Source of the DNA: Hellea sp965224755
GTDB taxonomy: Bacteria; Pseudomonadota; Alphaproteobacteria; Caulobacterales; Maricaulaceae
DNA length: 64,000 bases
Direction: 5' to 3'
NCBI GenBank assembly: GCA_965224755.1
Contig: OZ245061.1
Location: 620,001 to 684,000, forward strand
The stretch's first letter is position 1, and each line of letters begins with the position of its first letter. This document shows positions 17,346-26,576 of this stretch, piece after piece. The translations under genes and the position numbers were made by a program. The notes under the pieces were generated by a model. That model was not told where the DNA came from. It saw only the letters and a list, made by a program, of their open reading frames with translations, and made no database searches.

Positions 17346-18911
17346 ATGACCGACCGTGCTGCATATTTTAAAACCCTTGAGGATTTGGCCGCCAAATCCC
17401 CTGCCATTATCGACCTGTTCAAAACAGAACCCAAACGTTTAGAGCGGTTTGTCATGCGGGAAGGGCCGCTTCGCGCTGATTTTTCCAAACAGGCGATCAG
17501 CGAAAACGCGCTCAATGCACTCCTCAGCCTCGCTGCTGGGTGTCACCTCGAAGAATGGCGCGCGAAATTATTTGCGGGTGAAACGGTCAATACATCTGAA
17601 AACCGCGCCGTACTGCATATGGCCCTACGCGGCGTTGGCGGAACGACCGCTGTGCAAAAAGATGTCGCGGCGATGCGCAAAAAAATGGCGGCATTCGCTA
17701 ATAAAATTCGCAAAGAAGGCAAATTCAAAGCGGTCATTCATATCGGCATTGGGGGGTCTGATCTGGGGCCGCGTCTTGTGGCCGATGCTTTTCAAGCAAC
17801 GGACGAGATGGCGCTGGATTTGCGCTTTGCCGAAAATGTCGACGGCGCGTCTATCAATGATGCGCTCAAAGGGCTTGACCCGAAAACCACATTGGTTGTC
17901 GTTGTCTCCAAATCTTTTACCACACAGGAAACCCGGATGAATGCCGAAGCGGCGCGCGGCTGGCTGACCGAAGCCCTTGGAAAAAAAGCGGGCGCAAATT
18001 TCATCGCTGTCACCGCCAACCGCAAAGGCGCGGAAGGCTTTGATATCCCCGCCGCGCAAATTTTTGATTTTTGGGATTGGGTAGGCGGGCGTTATTCCGT
18101 CTGGAGCGCGGTCGGGCTGAGCCTGCAAATCGCCTTTGGCCCCGATGTCTTTGGCGATTTCCTCAAAGGCGCAAAAAAAATGGACGAGCATTTCCGCGAT
18201 CAACCTTTGCAGGAAAATCTGCCCGTGATGATGGCGCTGGTTGGTATCTGGAACCGCAATGTGCTCGGCTATAGCTCGCTCGCCGTCATTCCCTATGCCC
18301 GCCGGATACGCAAATTAGCGGCCTTCCTGCAACAGCTCGAAATGGAGAGTAACGGTAAACGTATCACAAGAGACGGCGAAGAGGCAGGCCTGACCTGCCC
18401 CATCATCTGGGGCGATGAAGGCACCAATGGTCAACACGCTTTCTTCCAATGGCTACATCAGGGAACGCCCGGAGCGCCTGTCGATTTTGTCGCTGTGCTC
18501 AAAGACCATAGCGGGCGGCCCGAACACCACGCTGCGCTCCTTGCCAATTGCTTCGCTCAATCCGAAGCCTTGATGCTAGGCAAGCCCGAATATAAAGTAC
18601 GCGAGGACTTAGAGGGCCGCGATGATATAGACCAAATTGCGCCGCAAAAAACCTTCCCCGGCAACCGTCCATCGACGACGATAACGCTGGACGCATTAAC
18701 CCCCTTCGCCCTCGGCCACCTCATCGCGCTCTATGAGCACAAAGCTTTCGTCCAAGGCGTCATCTGGAACGTCAACAGCTTCGACCAATGGGGCGTTGAA
18801 TTAGGAAAAGTTCTGGCAAGCACAATATTGGCAGAGATGGACGCGGGGGAGGCGGGAGAGCATGATGCGAGCACTGCGGCGTTGATGGGGTTGGGGAAAA
18901 GGTTGACTTAG
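17346..18911 (+). CDS. pgi: Glucose-6-phosphate isomerase
   Basis: A 521-aa enzyme interconverting glucose-6-phosphate and fructose-6-phosphate. Signature blocks are IHIGIGGSDLGPRL, VVVVSKSFTTQET, FDFWDWVGGRYSVWSAVGLS and IWGDEGTNGQHAFFQ, with the closing SFDQWGVELGK. The length is normal for bacterial Pgi. It starts 36 bases past the preceding terminator, so it has its own promoter. It ends by overlapping the stop of a convergent small Xre regulator by four bases. Together with gap, pgk and fba in this window it indicates a functional hexose/glycolytic interconversion. Confidence 0.96.
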   Translation: MTDRAAYFKTLEDLAAKSPAIIDLFKTEPKRLERFVMREGPLRADFSKQAISENALNALLSLAAGCHLEEWRAKLFAGETVNTSENRAVLHMALRGVGGTTAVQKDVAAMRKKMAAFANKIRKEGKFKAVIHIGIGGSDLGPRLVADAFQATDEMALDLRFAENVDGASINDALKGLDPKTTLVVVVSKSFTTQETRMNAEAARGWLTEALGKKAGANFIAVTANRKGAEGFDIPAAQIFDFWDWVGGRYSVWSAVGLSLQIAFGPDVFGDFLKGAKKMDEHFRDQPLQENLPVMMALVGIWNRNVLGYSSLAVIPYARRIRKLAAFLQQLEMESNGKRITRDGEEAGLTCPIIWGDEGTNGQHAFFQWLHQGTPGAPVDFVAVLKDHSGRPEHHAALLANCFAQSEALMLGKPEYKVREDLEGRDDIDQIAPQKTFPGNRPSTTITLDALTPFALGHLIALYEHKAFVQGVIWNVNSFDQWGVELGKVLASTILAEMDAGEAGEHDASTAALMGLGKRLT

Positions 18912-19145
18912 CGGGCTGACGATCTTCCAAAAAACGCTCCAACCTCAAACCCCAGCACTTTCGCCAACCTTTCAAACTCCACGACATCGACGCGTCTTTG
19001 TCCGCTCTCCAACCTCGCGACGAAGCTTTGATATTCGCCTATCGTATCCGCGAGTTCGGATTGGGTCAGGCCCGCAGCTATGCGCTTTTCTATCAAAAAG
19101 GAGATTAAGGCTTTATAGCGGGCGGAGCCTAATGTTTTTTTCCAT
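18908..19145 (-). pseudogene. Xre-family helix-turn-helix regulator, frameshifted near its start
   Basis: The intact part (18908-19096) encodes an HTH_3 regulator with AAGLTQSELADTIGEYQSFV and RLESGQRRVDVVEFERLAK. It begins only at a TTG within what is normally helix 1. The frame is open upstream with the family-like sequence TLGSARYKALISFLIEKR but has no start of its own; an in-frame stop precedes it. An ATG at 19145-19143 with GAA follows in another frame. The two are joined if the run of seven A (complement of 19135-19141) is six, giving MEKTLGSARYK. So this is a one-base frameshift in a homopolymer: a sequencing error, a phase-variable tract or a decayed gene. Convergent with pgi. Confidence 0.7.
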
Positions 19146-19197
19146 GATTATCTCGTTGCGCTATCTATAGCCGCGCGGTGCTTGGCTAACCTAGAAA

Positions 19198-20421
19198 TCA
19201 CATAATTCCGGCGGCTTTTAAGATCAGTCTTGCACCGAGCAGGGCGGTGAGGCCGACGACAATTACGCCCAGAATATTGCCGATAGGGCCGTTTTTATAG
19301 CGTCCCAGAATTTCGGTGCGGTTCATTACGGCGAGCAGGAAAATGGCGATAATCGGCAAGAGCAATCCATTAGCAAATTGCGCCGACAAAATAATGGTGA
19401 TCGGTTTAATACCGGTGAGAGCGAGAGCCGCCCCAATGCTTATGACGCTTAGCGCGATGCCGCGAAAGGCCCGGGAAGATGTCTTTGAATTTAGGCCAAG
19501 AATTTCTGTCACTGCAAATGCAGTGGCCAAAGGCGCGGTGATCGTACTGGTCAATCCGGCAGCCAAAAACCCAAGGCCGAGCATGTATTTTGCTGCGGGG
19601 CCAAAAAGCGGTTCTATCTGTTTGGCCATATCGCCCGCGCCGTTGATGCTGAGTCCCAAGCCAAACAAGCTCGCGGCGGCTGTTGCTGCGATTAAGAGCG
19701 TGATCAGGCCGCCAAGGCCGATTGCAATGGATGTATCCCGGCGCACGGTTTTAAGATCCGATGGGCTAGACCATTTTGATTTAACCGCAGAGGCATGGAG
19801 GAACAGATTATAAGGCACAATGGTGGTGCCAATTAAAGCGATGATGGTCATCAGGCTGCCTGGCGGAATCTGCGGCACCAGCAAGCCCTTTATGATCGGA
19901 CGGATATCCGGGCCAACACTTATAAAACTGGCGATAAAGGCCAGCGCCATCAGCCCGACCAAGGCGATTAAGACGCGCTCGATCAGCTTATAGGCGCCGC
20001 GCCATATGAGCCCGGCCGCGATCAGGGACAGCGCGATAACGGCCAAGCGGTAAATGGGAAGGCTTTCATTAAAGACGGCCTGAACCCCCAAGGCGCCGCC
20101 GGATAGATTCCCCGCCTCATAAGCAGCATTGCCAATATAAAGCGCGGTGATAACCAATATCGCCAGCGGCCATTTCCATATTGAGGCCGCAAACATATCG
20201 CGCAGGTTTTCGCCAAGTCCTTTTTGGCTGATTAGGCCAAGCCGCGCTGACATTTCTTGCAAAATAATGGTGGCGATTGTAGCAAAGAGAAGCGCCCAAA
20301 GAAGGGCGTAGCCGTAATTTGCGCCTGCCAAAGTACAGGCTGTCACCGTACCGGGGCCAATAAAAGCCGCCGTGACTAAAGCGCCAGGGCCGGTATTTCG
20401 TAAGCTTGAAAACAATGACAT
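19198..20421 (-). CDS. Nramp-family divalent metal transporter homologue with altered metal site
   Basis: A 407-aa polytopic membrane protein of the SLC11/Nramp family with about eleven transmembrane helices. The first helix is AAFIGPGTVTACTLAGANYG. In ordinary Nramp Mn/Fe transporters this position is DPGN, and here the metal-ligating Asp and Asn are Gly and Thr. The helix-6 segment GTTIVPYNLFLHASAVKS has V-P-Y where canonical members have M-P-H. All three metal-contact positions differ, so it is unlikely to be a typical MntH. The start overlaps nothing; it lies 40 bases downstream of ftsK, transcribed in the same direction. Substrate unknown. Confidence 0.8.
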   Translation of the reverse strand: MSLFSSLRNTGPGALVTAAFIGPGTVTACTLAGANYGYALLWALLFATIATIILQEMSARLGLISQKGLGENLRDMFAASIWKWPLAILVITALYIGNAAYEAGNLSGGALGVQAVFNESLPIYRLAVIALSLIAAGLIWRGAYKLIERVLIALVGLMALAFIASFISVGPDIRPIIKGLLVPQIPPGSLMTIIALIGTTIVPYNLFLHASAVKSKWSSPSDLKTVRRDTSIAIGLGGLITLLIAATAAASLFGLGLSINGAGDMAKQIEPLFGPAAKYMLGLGFLAAGLTSTITAPLATAFAVTEILGLNSKTSSRAFRGIALSVISIGAALALTGIKPITIILSAQFANGLLLPIIAIFLLAVMNRTEILGRYKNGPIGNILGVIVVGLTALLGARLILKAAGIM

Positions 20422-20460
20422 TAGCTAGCTTATCGGAAAAAGGCGTGAAGATAAACCGGC

Positions 20461-22821
20461 TTAATACCCATCCGCTTCCGGTAAGAAAATTTCGCGTTTT
20501 CCTCCCGAGCCGCTCGGGCCGATCATGCCTTCATCTTCCATGCGCTCGACCAGGTCTGCTGCGCGGTTATAACCGATGGAGAGCTTGCGCTGGACATAGC
20601 TAGTCGAGGCTTTGCGGTCGCGGGCGACGATAGCTACGGCTTGGTCAAAGAGTGAATTGCCTTCTCCGCTCGCGGCCGCCGCGATTTCTGCGGCCTCTTC
20701 GCGGTCGGTGGTGATATCTTCGAGATAGCTTGGCGTGCCTTGGGCTTTGACGAAGGCGGCAATTCTTTCGACTTCGCCGTCGCTGACAAATGGCCCGTGC
20801 AGGCGGCGCGGACGGCCCGTGCCCATAAAGAGCATATCGCCATTGCCGAGAAGTTGTTCGGCCCCTTGCTCGCCCAGAATAGTGCGGCTGTCGATTTTGG
20901 AGCCAACGCGGAAAGAAATACGGGTTGGGAAATTGGCTTTAATTGTACCGGTTATGACGTCCACGGATGGCCGCTGCGTTGCCATGATGATATGGATGCC
21001 TGCCGCCCGCGCCATCTGCGCAAGGCGCTGGACGCTGCCTTCAATATCTTTCTTGGCGACCATCATGAGGTCGGCCATTTCGTCGATAATCACGACGATA
21101 AACGGCATCGGCTCGAAATTCAGCTCTTCGGTTTCATATTCCGGCTCGCCGCTCTCTTTATTATAGCCCGTCATCACGGTGCGGCTCATGACCTCGCCTT
21201 TGCGCTTAGCCTCTAACACTTTCTCATTATAGCCGGCCATATTGCGCACGCCCATTTTGGACATTTTGCGGTAGCGGTCTTCCATTTCGCGCACCGTCCA
21301 TTTCAGCGCGACGACGGCTTTTTTCGGCTCGGTCACAACGGGGGCGAGCAGATGCGGCGCGCCGTCATAGACGGAGAGTTCGAGCATTTTTGGGTCAATC
21401 ATAATGAATTTGCATTGCTCCGGCGTGAGTTTATACATCAGCGAGAGAATCATCGCGTTGACGCCGACCGATTTACCTGAACCCGTTGTGCCCGCAATCA
21501 AGAGATGCGGCATTTTCGAGAGATCGGTAATAAAGGGCTGCCCGCCAATATCCTCGCCCAAAATTAGAGGCAGGGCCATATCGGTGTTTTGGAATAATTC
21601 GGAATTGATCATATTACGCAGCCAGACGGTCTCGCGGCGGCGATTAGGCATTTCGACGCCCATAGCGTTACGGCCGGGCACAACGGCAATGCGCGTGGAT
21701 TGGGCGCTCATATTGCGGGCGATATCGTCCGAGAGGTTAATCACGCGCTGGGATTTCACGCCGGGGGCGGGCTCAAATTCAAACAAAGTGACAACAGGGC
21801 CGGGGCGCACCGCGCCCATCTCGCCTTCAATCCCGTAATCAGACATAACGCGGTGCAGATTATCCGAGGCGCGGCGCAGAGCGCCTTCATCGGTAATAGC
21901 GGAGCGCGGCGGCGGCATTTTCAGCAGGTCAATCCCTGGAAGAACGAAATCGGCGCCTTCGGGGAAGTTGAATTTCGGCGTTTTAGGTTTGGCTTTGCGT
22001 TTCTTTTTGGCGGCAGGGGCGGGCGCGGTTTTTGCCGCTGGTTTGCGTTTGCGTTTTTTGGGCGCGGGGACATCCGGGATATCCCGGTAGAGAGTTCCCC
22101 CTTCCAGTTCTGCGACATAGCCTTTCTTGAACAATTTGGTTACGCCCACGGCCATCTTATCAATGCCGATACGGATATAAGCCCAGACGAGCCCTGCCGC
22201 GTCCAAGATATCGACGAGGTCTTTGGCTACAATATTGAGGAAGCGGCCAAGACAGAAGCCGCCTGCAATAAAGGTCAGAAAGGCAACAATCGCGCCCGCA
22301 ATTGGGATGTTAAAATGATCGAATCCGGTTTTGGCATTGAGGTGAATACTATCGCCGACCCAGCCGCCAAGCCCAGTGGCCATCGGCCAGCTCTGCGGAA
22401 TAGGAAAGGCAGACAATGTGGCTGCGCCGAAAATGACCGCGCCCGTCCAAATTAAAAACCGCCGCGTAATATCCAGCTTTGTGCCTTTAGGACGGGGCCG
22501 CAAAATCCCGCGAGCCCCGGCAAAAAATGTCAACCCGCCAGCGAGCACGCTGCCCCAGCCAAATATTTGCAAAAGTAAATTAGACAGCCCCGCGCCGGGT
22601 CGGCCCAGAAGATTTGAAACGCCGCCAATCCCCGCCGTGTCGCCGGTCGTATCGAAGGGATTATAGCTGGTCACAGCGATTAGGATAAAAGCGCCAAGCG
22701 CGCAGAGAAAAAGCGAAAACACAGCCCGCCGAAACGCCCCGCCCGCAGACATGTTGAGATCTTCCATCAAGGCATGGGCGTAGCCTGCGTCATAATCAGT
22801 TGCCGTTGCACTGGGTGGCAT
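20461..22821 (-). CDS. ftsK: FtsK/SpoIIIE DNA translocase
   Basis: A 786-aa DNA translocase for chromosome segregation at the septum. The N-terminal third has four membrane segments (for example FSLFLCALGAFILIAVTSY and LLQIFGWGSVLAGGLTFF). A basic proline/alanine linker follows (KKRKRKPAAKTAPAPAAKKK), then the motor with Walker A LIAGTTGSGKSVGVNAM and Walker B PFIVVIIDEMADLMMV, and finally the gamma winged-helix (DRKASTSYVQRKLSIGYNRA). ATG 22821 is preferred over GTG 22833 because GAGGA lies five bases upstream of it. It is shorter than E. coli FtsK, as usual in alphaproteobacteria, because the linker is short. Confidence 0.96.
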   Translation of the reverse strand: MPPSATATDYDAGYAHALMEDLNMSAGGAFRRAVFSLFLCALGAFILIAVTSYNPFDTTGDTAGIGGVSNLLGRPGAGLSNLLLQIFGWGSVLAGGLTFFAGARGILRPRPKGTKLDITRRFLIWTGAVIFGAATLSAFPIPQSWPMATGLGGWVGDSIHLNAKTGFDHFNIPIAGAIVAFLTFIAGGFCLGRFLNIVAKDLVDILDAAGLVWAYIRIGIDKMAVGVTKLFKKGYVAELEGGTLYRDIPDVPAPKKRKRKPAAKTAPAPAAKKKRKAKPKTPKFNFPEGADFVLPGIDLLKMPPPRSAITDEGALRRASDNLHRVMSDYGIEGEMGAVRPGPVVTLFEFEPAPGVKSQRVINLSDDIARNMSAQSTRIAVVPGRNAMGVEMPNRRRETVWLRNMINSELFQNTDMALPLILGEDIGGQPFITDLSKMPHLLIAGTTGSGKSVGVNAMILSLMYKLTPEQCKFIMIDPKMLELSVYDGAPHLLAPVVTEPKKAVVALKWTVREMEDRYRKMSKMGVRNMAGYNEKVLEAKRKGEVMSRTVMTGYNKESGEPEYETEELNFEPMPFIVVIIDEMADLMMVAKKDIEGSVQRLAQMARAAGIHIIMATQRPSVDVITGTIKANFPTRISFRVGSKIDSRTILGEQGAEQLLGNGDMLFMGTGRPRRLHGPFVSDGEVERIAAFVKAQGTPSYLEDITTDREEAAEIAAAASGEGNSLFDQAVAIVARDRKASTSYVQRKLSIGYNRAADLVERMEDEGMIGPSGSGGKREIFLPEADGY

Positions 22822-22937
22822 ATCCGTCCTCACCGTCTTTTTGTTAAGAGAGTGTGAACGAGAGGAGTAAATGCGGGGTTAAGAGAGGCGTAAAAACGTC
22901 CCATGGCCAAGGCGGATAAGACCGCTTACAAAGCGGT

Positions 22938-24146
22938 ATGAAAACAGATTTTGATATCATTGTTATTGGCGCGGGCCTTGTTGGGCTAAGCACGGCTTTG
23001 GCTTGCGCCCATAAAGGCGCTTCGGTTTGCTTGCTGGACGCGCGGGATCCTTATGAGGGTTTGGACGCCGACTTTGATGGCCGGGCCTCTGCGATTGCGG
23101 CGAGTTCTTTTGCCATGTTTCGGCATTTGGGGGTTGCGGATGCGCTGGGCGGGCAGGTTCAGCCGATCACCGATATGCTGATTGCTGATGGCGGAGTGGG
23201 GGATGTTTCGCCGCTGACGCTGCATTTTGACAGCGCGGACGTAAGCGGGCCAACGGGGTATATGATCGAGAACAGGCTTTTGCGGCGGGCTTTGCTGGGG
23301 CAGATTGAGGGACACGACAAAGCGGTATTGCGCGCGCCTATAGAGGTCAAAGAAACCCGCCGCGATAGCGGGCAGGTGAAAACCGCTTTGGAAGACGGTA
23401 CGGACATAACAGCAAGTCTTCTTGTGGCGGCTGACGGGCGAAATTCAAGCTTGCGCCGCGGCGCAGGCATTGAGGTGCAGCATTTCGCCTATGACCAAAA
23501 GGCGATTGTGACGACTTTCCGGCATGAACTCCCCCATGACGGCGTGGCACACCAGATATTCTTTGCGGGCGGGCCGCTGGCGCTGCTCCCGCTGACGGAT
23601 AATCGTTGCAGCATCGTCTGGTCGGATAAGGCCGAGGCGGTTGACGCGGCCATGGCTTTGGACGCGGCGGCGTTCACCGCCGAACTCGCGCGGCGTATAG
23701 GCGGGTTTCTGGGCGAGATTTCGCTCTGCGCCCCGCGCGCGGCTTATCCGCTCTCGCTGCAAATGGCAGAGCGCTATACTGATACGCGCCTTGCGCTGGT
23801 CGGGGATGCGGCCCATGCCATTCACCCGATTGCGGGGCAGGGCTTAAATATGGGCCTGCGCGACGCGGCGGCTCTGGCCGATGTTGTCGCCGAAGCCCGC
23901 TCAGTCGGTTTGGATATAGGCGGCGCGGCTTTGGGCGATTATGCGGCGTGGCGCAATTTTGATAATAAAGCTCTGGCGATGAGCGCCGATATTCTTAACC
24001 GCCTGTTCTCGAATACTATCGCCCCTGTGCGCCATGCAAGGCGGCTAGGCCTTGCTGCCGTCAACCGCTTTAAGCCTGCGCAAAAATTCTTCATGCAGGA
24101 AGCGGCGGGCGAGAGCGGAGCCTTACCGAGCTTACTGCAAAATTAA
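22938..24146 (+). CDS. UbiH/UbiF/COQ6-family FAD hydroxylase
   Basis: A 402-aa flavoprotein monooxygenase of ubiquinone synthesis. The N-terminal dinucleotide-binding motif is IIVIGAGLVGLSTALACAHKG, the second motif is LVAADGRNSSLRRGAG, and the FAD ribityl motif is LALVGDAAHAIHPIAGQGLN. It would hydroxylate the quinone ring of ubiquinone precursors. Whether it is the UbiH-, UbiI- or UbiF-type position cannot be told. Another ring hydroxylase, COQ7, is encoded at 43149-43691, so two of the three oxygenation steps are represented here. It ends flush against the convergent sterol-desaturase-like gene. Confidence 0.9.
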   Translation: MKTDFDIIVIGAGLVGLSTALACAHKGASVCLLDARDPYEGLDADFDGRASAIAASSFAMFRHLGVADALGGQVQPITDMLIADGGVGDVSPLTLHFDSADVSGPTGYMIENRLLRRALLGQIEGHDKAVLRAPIEVKETRRDSGQVKTALEDGTDITASLLVAADGRNSSLRRGAGIEVQHFAYDQKAIVTTFRHELPHDGVAHQIFFAGGPLALLPLTDNRCSIVWSDKAEAVDAAMALDAAAFTAELARRIGGFLGEISLCAPRAAYPLSLQMAERYTDTRLALVGDAAHAIHPIAGQGLNMGLRDAAALADVVAEARSVGLDIGGAALGDYAAWRNFDNKALAMSADILNRLFSNTIAPVRHARRLGLAAVNRFKPAQKFFMQEAAGESGALPSLLQN

Positions 24147-24983
24147 TTACTCCGCCGCTTCAACAGGCCCGCCATCTTTGGGTTGGGGGTGTTTGCGGGC
24201 GATGGGCCAGATCAATTGTTCGGCCAGCGAGGTTTCGGGTAGGTTCTCGACGCCAAACTCCGGCGGGTAGCGGCGGGTGATTTTGGCTGTGCCGAATATT
24301 ACATCCCAGAGAAACAGCATATTGCCGAAATTGCCTTTGTAATTGGTCACGCCGTCGGCCTTGTGCCGGCCATGATGGGCGTGATGTGTGGACGGCGTGC
24401 TGATGAGGCGCTCAACCACCCACATAATCGGCGACAAAGCTTTGATTTTATAAAGCGGTTTATCCCAGGCAAGGTCGGAATGCGCGCCGAAGATGATGGT
24501 CATCTTCATTATAATATAGACCGCGTAAACCCAACCCAGACCAAGATAGATTAAGAAGCCTGAAAACCAGATGCCGGGCATAAGCAGATAGTAAAACAGA
24601 TTATTGCGGTAAACGAGGCGGATGCTCATATATTCGGCATTATGATGCGGGCGGTGCAGCTTATAGAGCCACGGTACGGAATGGGATAGCCGGTGCCAAC
24701 CATATTGCGTCATATCATCCAAGACCAGAAACAGCGCAAAGCCTACGAGAAAATGCAGACCAGACAGGCTACCCTGAAATTGCGGAAACAGGGCAAGGCT
24801 CAGCGCGTAAGCCATGCCGAGAATGAAAGGCTGAGTCAGAAGCAGCAAAGCTCCGGCGCTGATAAATTCAACAGCGCCGTCGCTGGGTTTTTGATTCTTT
24901 TTTTGAAAAAACCGCGTGAAAATAATTTCAGCGACAATAAAGGCCAGAAAAATGCTCAGGATGGTAATAACTTCCGGTTTCAT
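24147..24983 (-). CDS. Sterol-desaturase / fatty-acid hydroxylase superfamily membrane protein
   Basis: A 278-aa integral membrane di-iron oxygenase. Four or so membrane segments frame the histidine clusters HRLSHSVPWLYKLHRPHHN and HHAHHGRHK, the HX(3)H / HXXHH arrangement of this superfamily. It could hydroxylate or desaturate fatty acyl chains, hopanoids or carotenoids. ATG 24983 has AGGAG six bases upstream; the ATG at 24989 would touch it with no spacing. The protein is encoded convergently to ubiH, with the two stops adjacent. Specificity cannot be inferred. Confidence 0.85.
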   Translation of the reverse strand: MKPEVITILSIFLAFIVAEIIFTRFFQKKNQKPSDGAVEFISAGALLLLTQPFILGMAYALSLALFPQFQGSLSGLHFLVGFALFLVLDDMTQYGWHRLSHSVPWLYKLHRPHHNAEYMSIRLVYRNNLFYYLLMPGIWFSGFLIYLGLGWVYAVYIIMKMTIIFGAHSDLAWDKPLYKIKALSPIMWVVERLISTPSTHHAHHGRHKADGVTNYKGNFGNMLFLWDVIFGTAKITRRYPPEFGVENLPETSLAEQLIWPIARKHPQPKDGGPVEAAE

Positions 24984-25139
24984 ACGCATCTCCTTAGCCC
25001 TTTTAACAAAAAAACGCCGTTAAGCGAGAGGTTTTTTATGCCGCATAACGAAGCTCCATAAAGGGAATTTTAACCGTGAGCGTGGATACAAAAGCAGTTC
25101 GCAGCGTGGAATATGCGAAACGCCGCTGTGGGAATCGGG

Positions 25140-26576
25140 ATGAAGTCGTTAAAGTGCAAATATTTTGCCGTAATAATGGGGCTATTACCTGCCCTGAGCA
25201 TGTCGGCTATGGCGGGCGACGGTACGCCAGTGACCAGCATGACAACCATGCGGATTGCGGCGGTGCCGTCTGGGCCTTATACTATTGGCGGGAACACTAT
25301 TTCTTACGGCACGGGCGAGAATGTACAGCTGGTCTCGGCGGTCATTGGCGGGTTCACGGTCAGCCGCTCGACCGTGTCCAAACCCAATATTGTGATTAAG
25401 CGTAAAAATAATGCCAATGTCACCGGAGAGCGGCTGACATTTTTCTATGCCGGGAAGAAAAGTGGTTCAGCGGTAAACTTGGAGGGCGACGAGGCTGCGT
25501 CTATGGAAGAGGCGATGAATGATGATTACCTGACCAGCGGCGGTCTGGATGTGTTCCTCAATGTCGATACGGGCAGCGAAAAAGCCAATAATATCGAGCG
25601 GGTAGATTTTGTGCTGCCTATTGGCATGACCCTGCCTACAACGCCTGCATTGCTGGCCGAAGCTGGAACCATTGCCAATGAAAAACACGGTAATAATACT
25701 TATAAAATCGCCATGATTACGTCGTTGGACGCATTCGGAGCGCCGTTGACTTACGGTTCGCTTAAAACAATACAAGGCAATGTTGATTACGGTAATATGG
25801 GGCGGCCCGTGGATTCCGGCGGAGCCTTTCTTCGTAATCTGTATTTGCGAAATGGCACGGCGCCTGTTGGCAGCGATAATGGCCCTGTGGCTTATATCCG
25901 CGGGGATACTAATTTTATTGGCCTGTCATTTGTGTCTTTTGCCGCGCTTGGCGCAACGCCGGGGCAAGTCGTGTATGGCTATTCGCTTTTCCCCAATGAT
26001 ATGTTTGACGCCAATGATCTTGTCGGCTTAACCGATGCGCCTTTGACGACGAGCGGTGGGGTCAATGGCGGGGATATTTTTGGCGGCACATTTGCGGTTT
26101 TTACAAGCCCGCCGGCGGAAACGGAAACCAGTGAGGGGCCGCCCGCGCCGGACATAACCGCGTCTAAATCCGTCGAAGTTTACGATCCAATGTCTTCGGG
26201 GCTCTATAGTCTTCCGGGGAACGACATTACCTATACGATTAGCGTCCAAAACGCAGGTAACGGCTCGCCGGATGCAGATACGCTGTTTTTGATTGACAGC
26301 CTGCCGGACGATGTTGAGTTTTACAATGATGATATTGGCGGCGGCGATCCCATCCTTTTTACAGATAGCGGTACAGGCATGACATTTGATTATGCCAGCG
26401 ACGCCGGATATTCGGATAATGCTGCCGCGCCGACAAGCCTTCTTGGCTGCAATTACGCGGCAGCGCTTGGCTATGACCCCAATATCCGCCATGTGTGTTT
26501 TCTGCCTTCCGGCACTATGGCGGGAGGTGCTAGCACTCCGGGATTCACTCTAAAATTTCGGGCGCGAATAAAATAG
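25140..26576 (+). CDS. Exported protein with DUF11-like C-terminal domain
   Basis: A 478-aa secreted protein that I do not recognise as a whole. It has a signal peptide (KYFAVIMGLLPALSMSAMAG). The C-terminal third starting near DITASKSVEVYDP has the alternation KSVEV / YTISVQNAGNGSPDADTL / DSLPDDVEFYND typical of DUF11, an immunoglobulin-like repeat found in surface and adhesin-like proteins. The N-terminal part is rich in Gly, Asn, Thr and Asp with no cysteines or known motif. Cysteines occur only near the end (LGCNYAAALG, RHVCFLPSG). It looks like a surface or pilus-associated protein. The start at 25140 is chosen for the signal peptide. It stands alone with its own upstream gap. Confidence 0.7.
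   Translation: MKSLKCKYFAVIMGLLPALSMSAMAGDGTPVTSMTTMRIAAVPSGPYTIGGNTISYGTGENVQLVSAVIGGFTVSRSTVSKPNIVIKRKNNANVTGERLTFFYAGKKSGSAVNLEGDEAASMEEAMNDDYLTSGGLDVFLNVDTGSEKANNIERVDFVLPIGMTLPTTPALLAEAGTIANEKHGNNTYKIAMITSLDAFGAPLTYGSLKTIQGNVDYGNMGRPVDSGGAFLRNLYLRNGTAPVGSDNGPVAYIRGDTNFIGLSFVSFAALGATPGQVVYGYSLFPNDMFDANDLVGLTDAPLTTSGGVNGGDIFGGTFAVFTSPPAETETSEGPPAPDITASKSVEVYDPMSSGLYSLPGNDITYTISVQNAGNGSPDADTLFLIDSLPDDVEFYNDDIGGGDPILFTDSGTGMTFDYASDAGYSDNAAAPTSLLGCNYAAALGYDPNIRHVCFLPSGTMAGGASTPGFTLKFRARIK

Noticed and set aside
21700..22455. Long plus-strand open frame (251 codons)
   Set aside because: It is the antisense shadow of ftsK, composition-driven and without a start signal.
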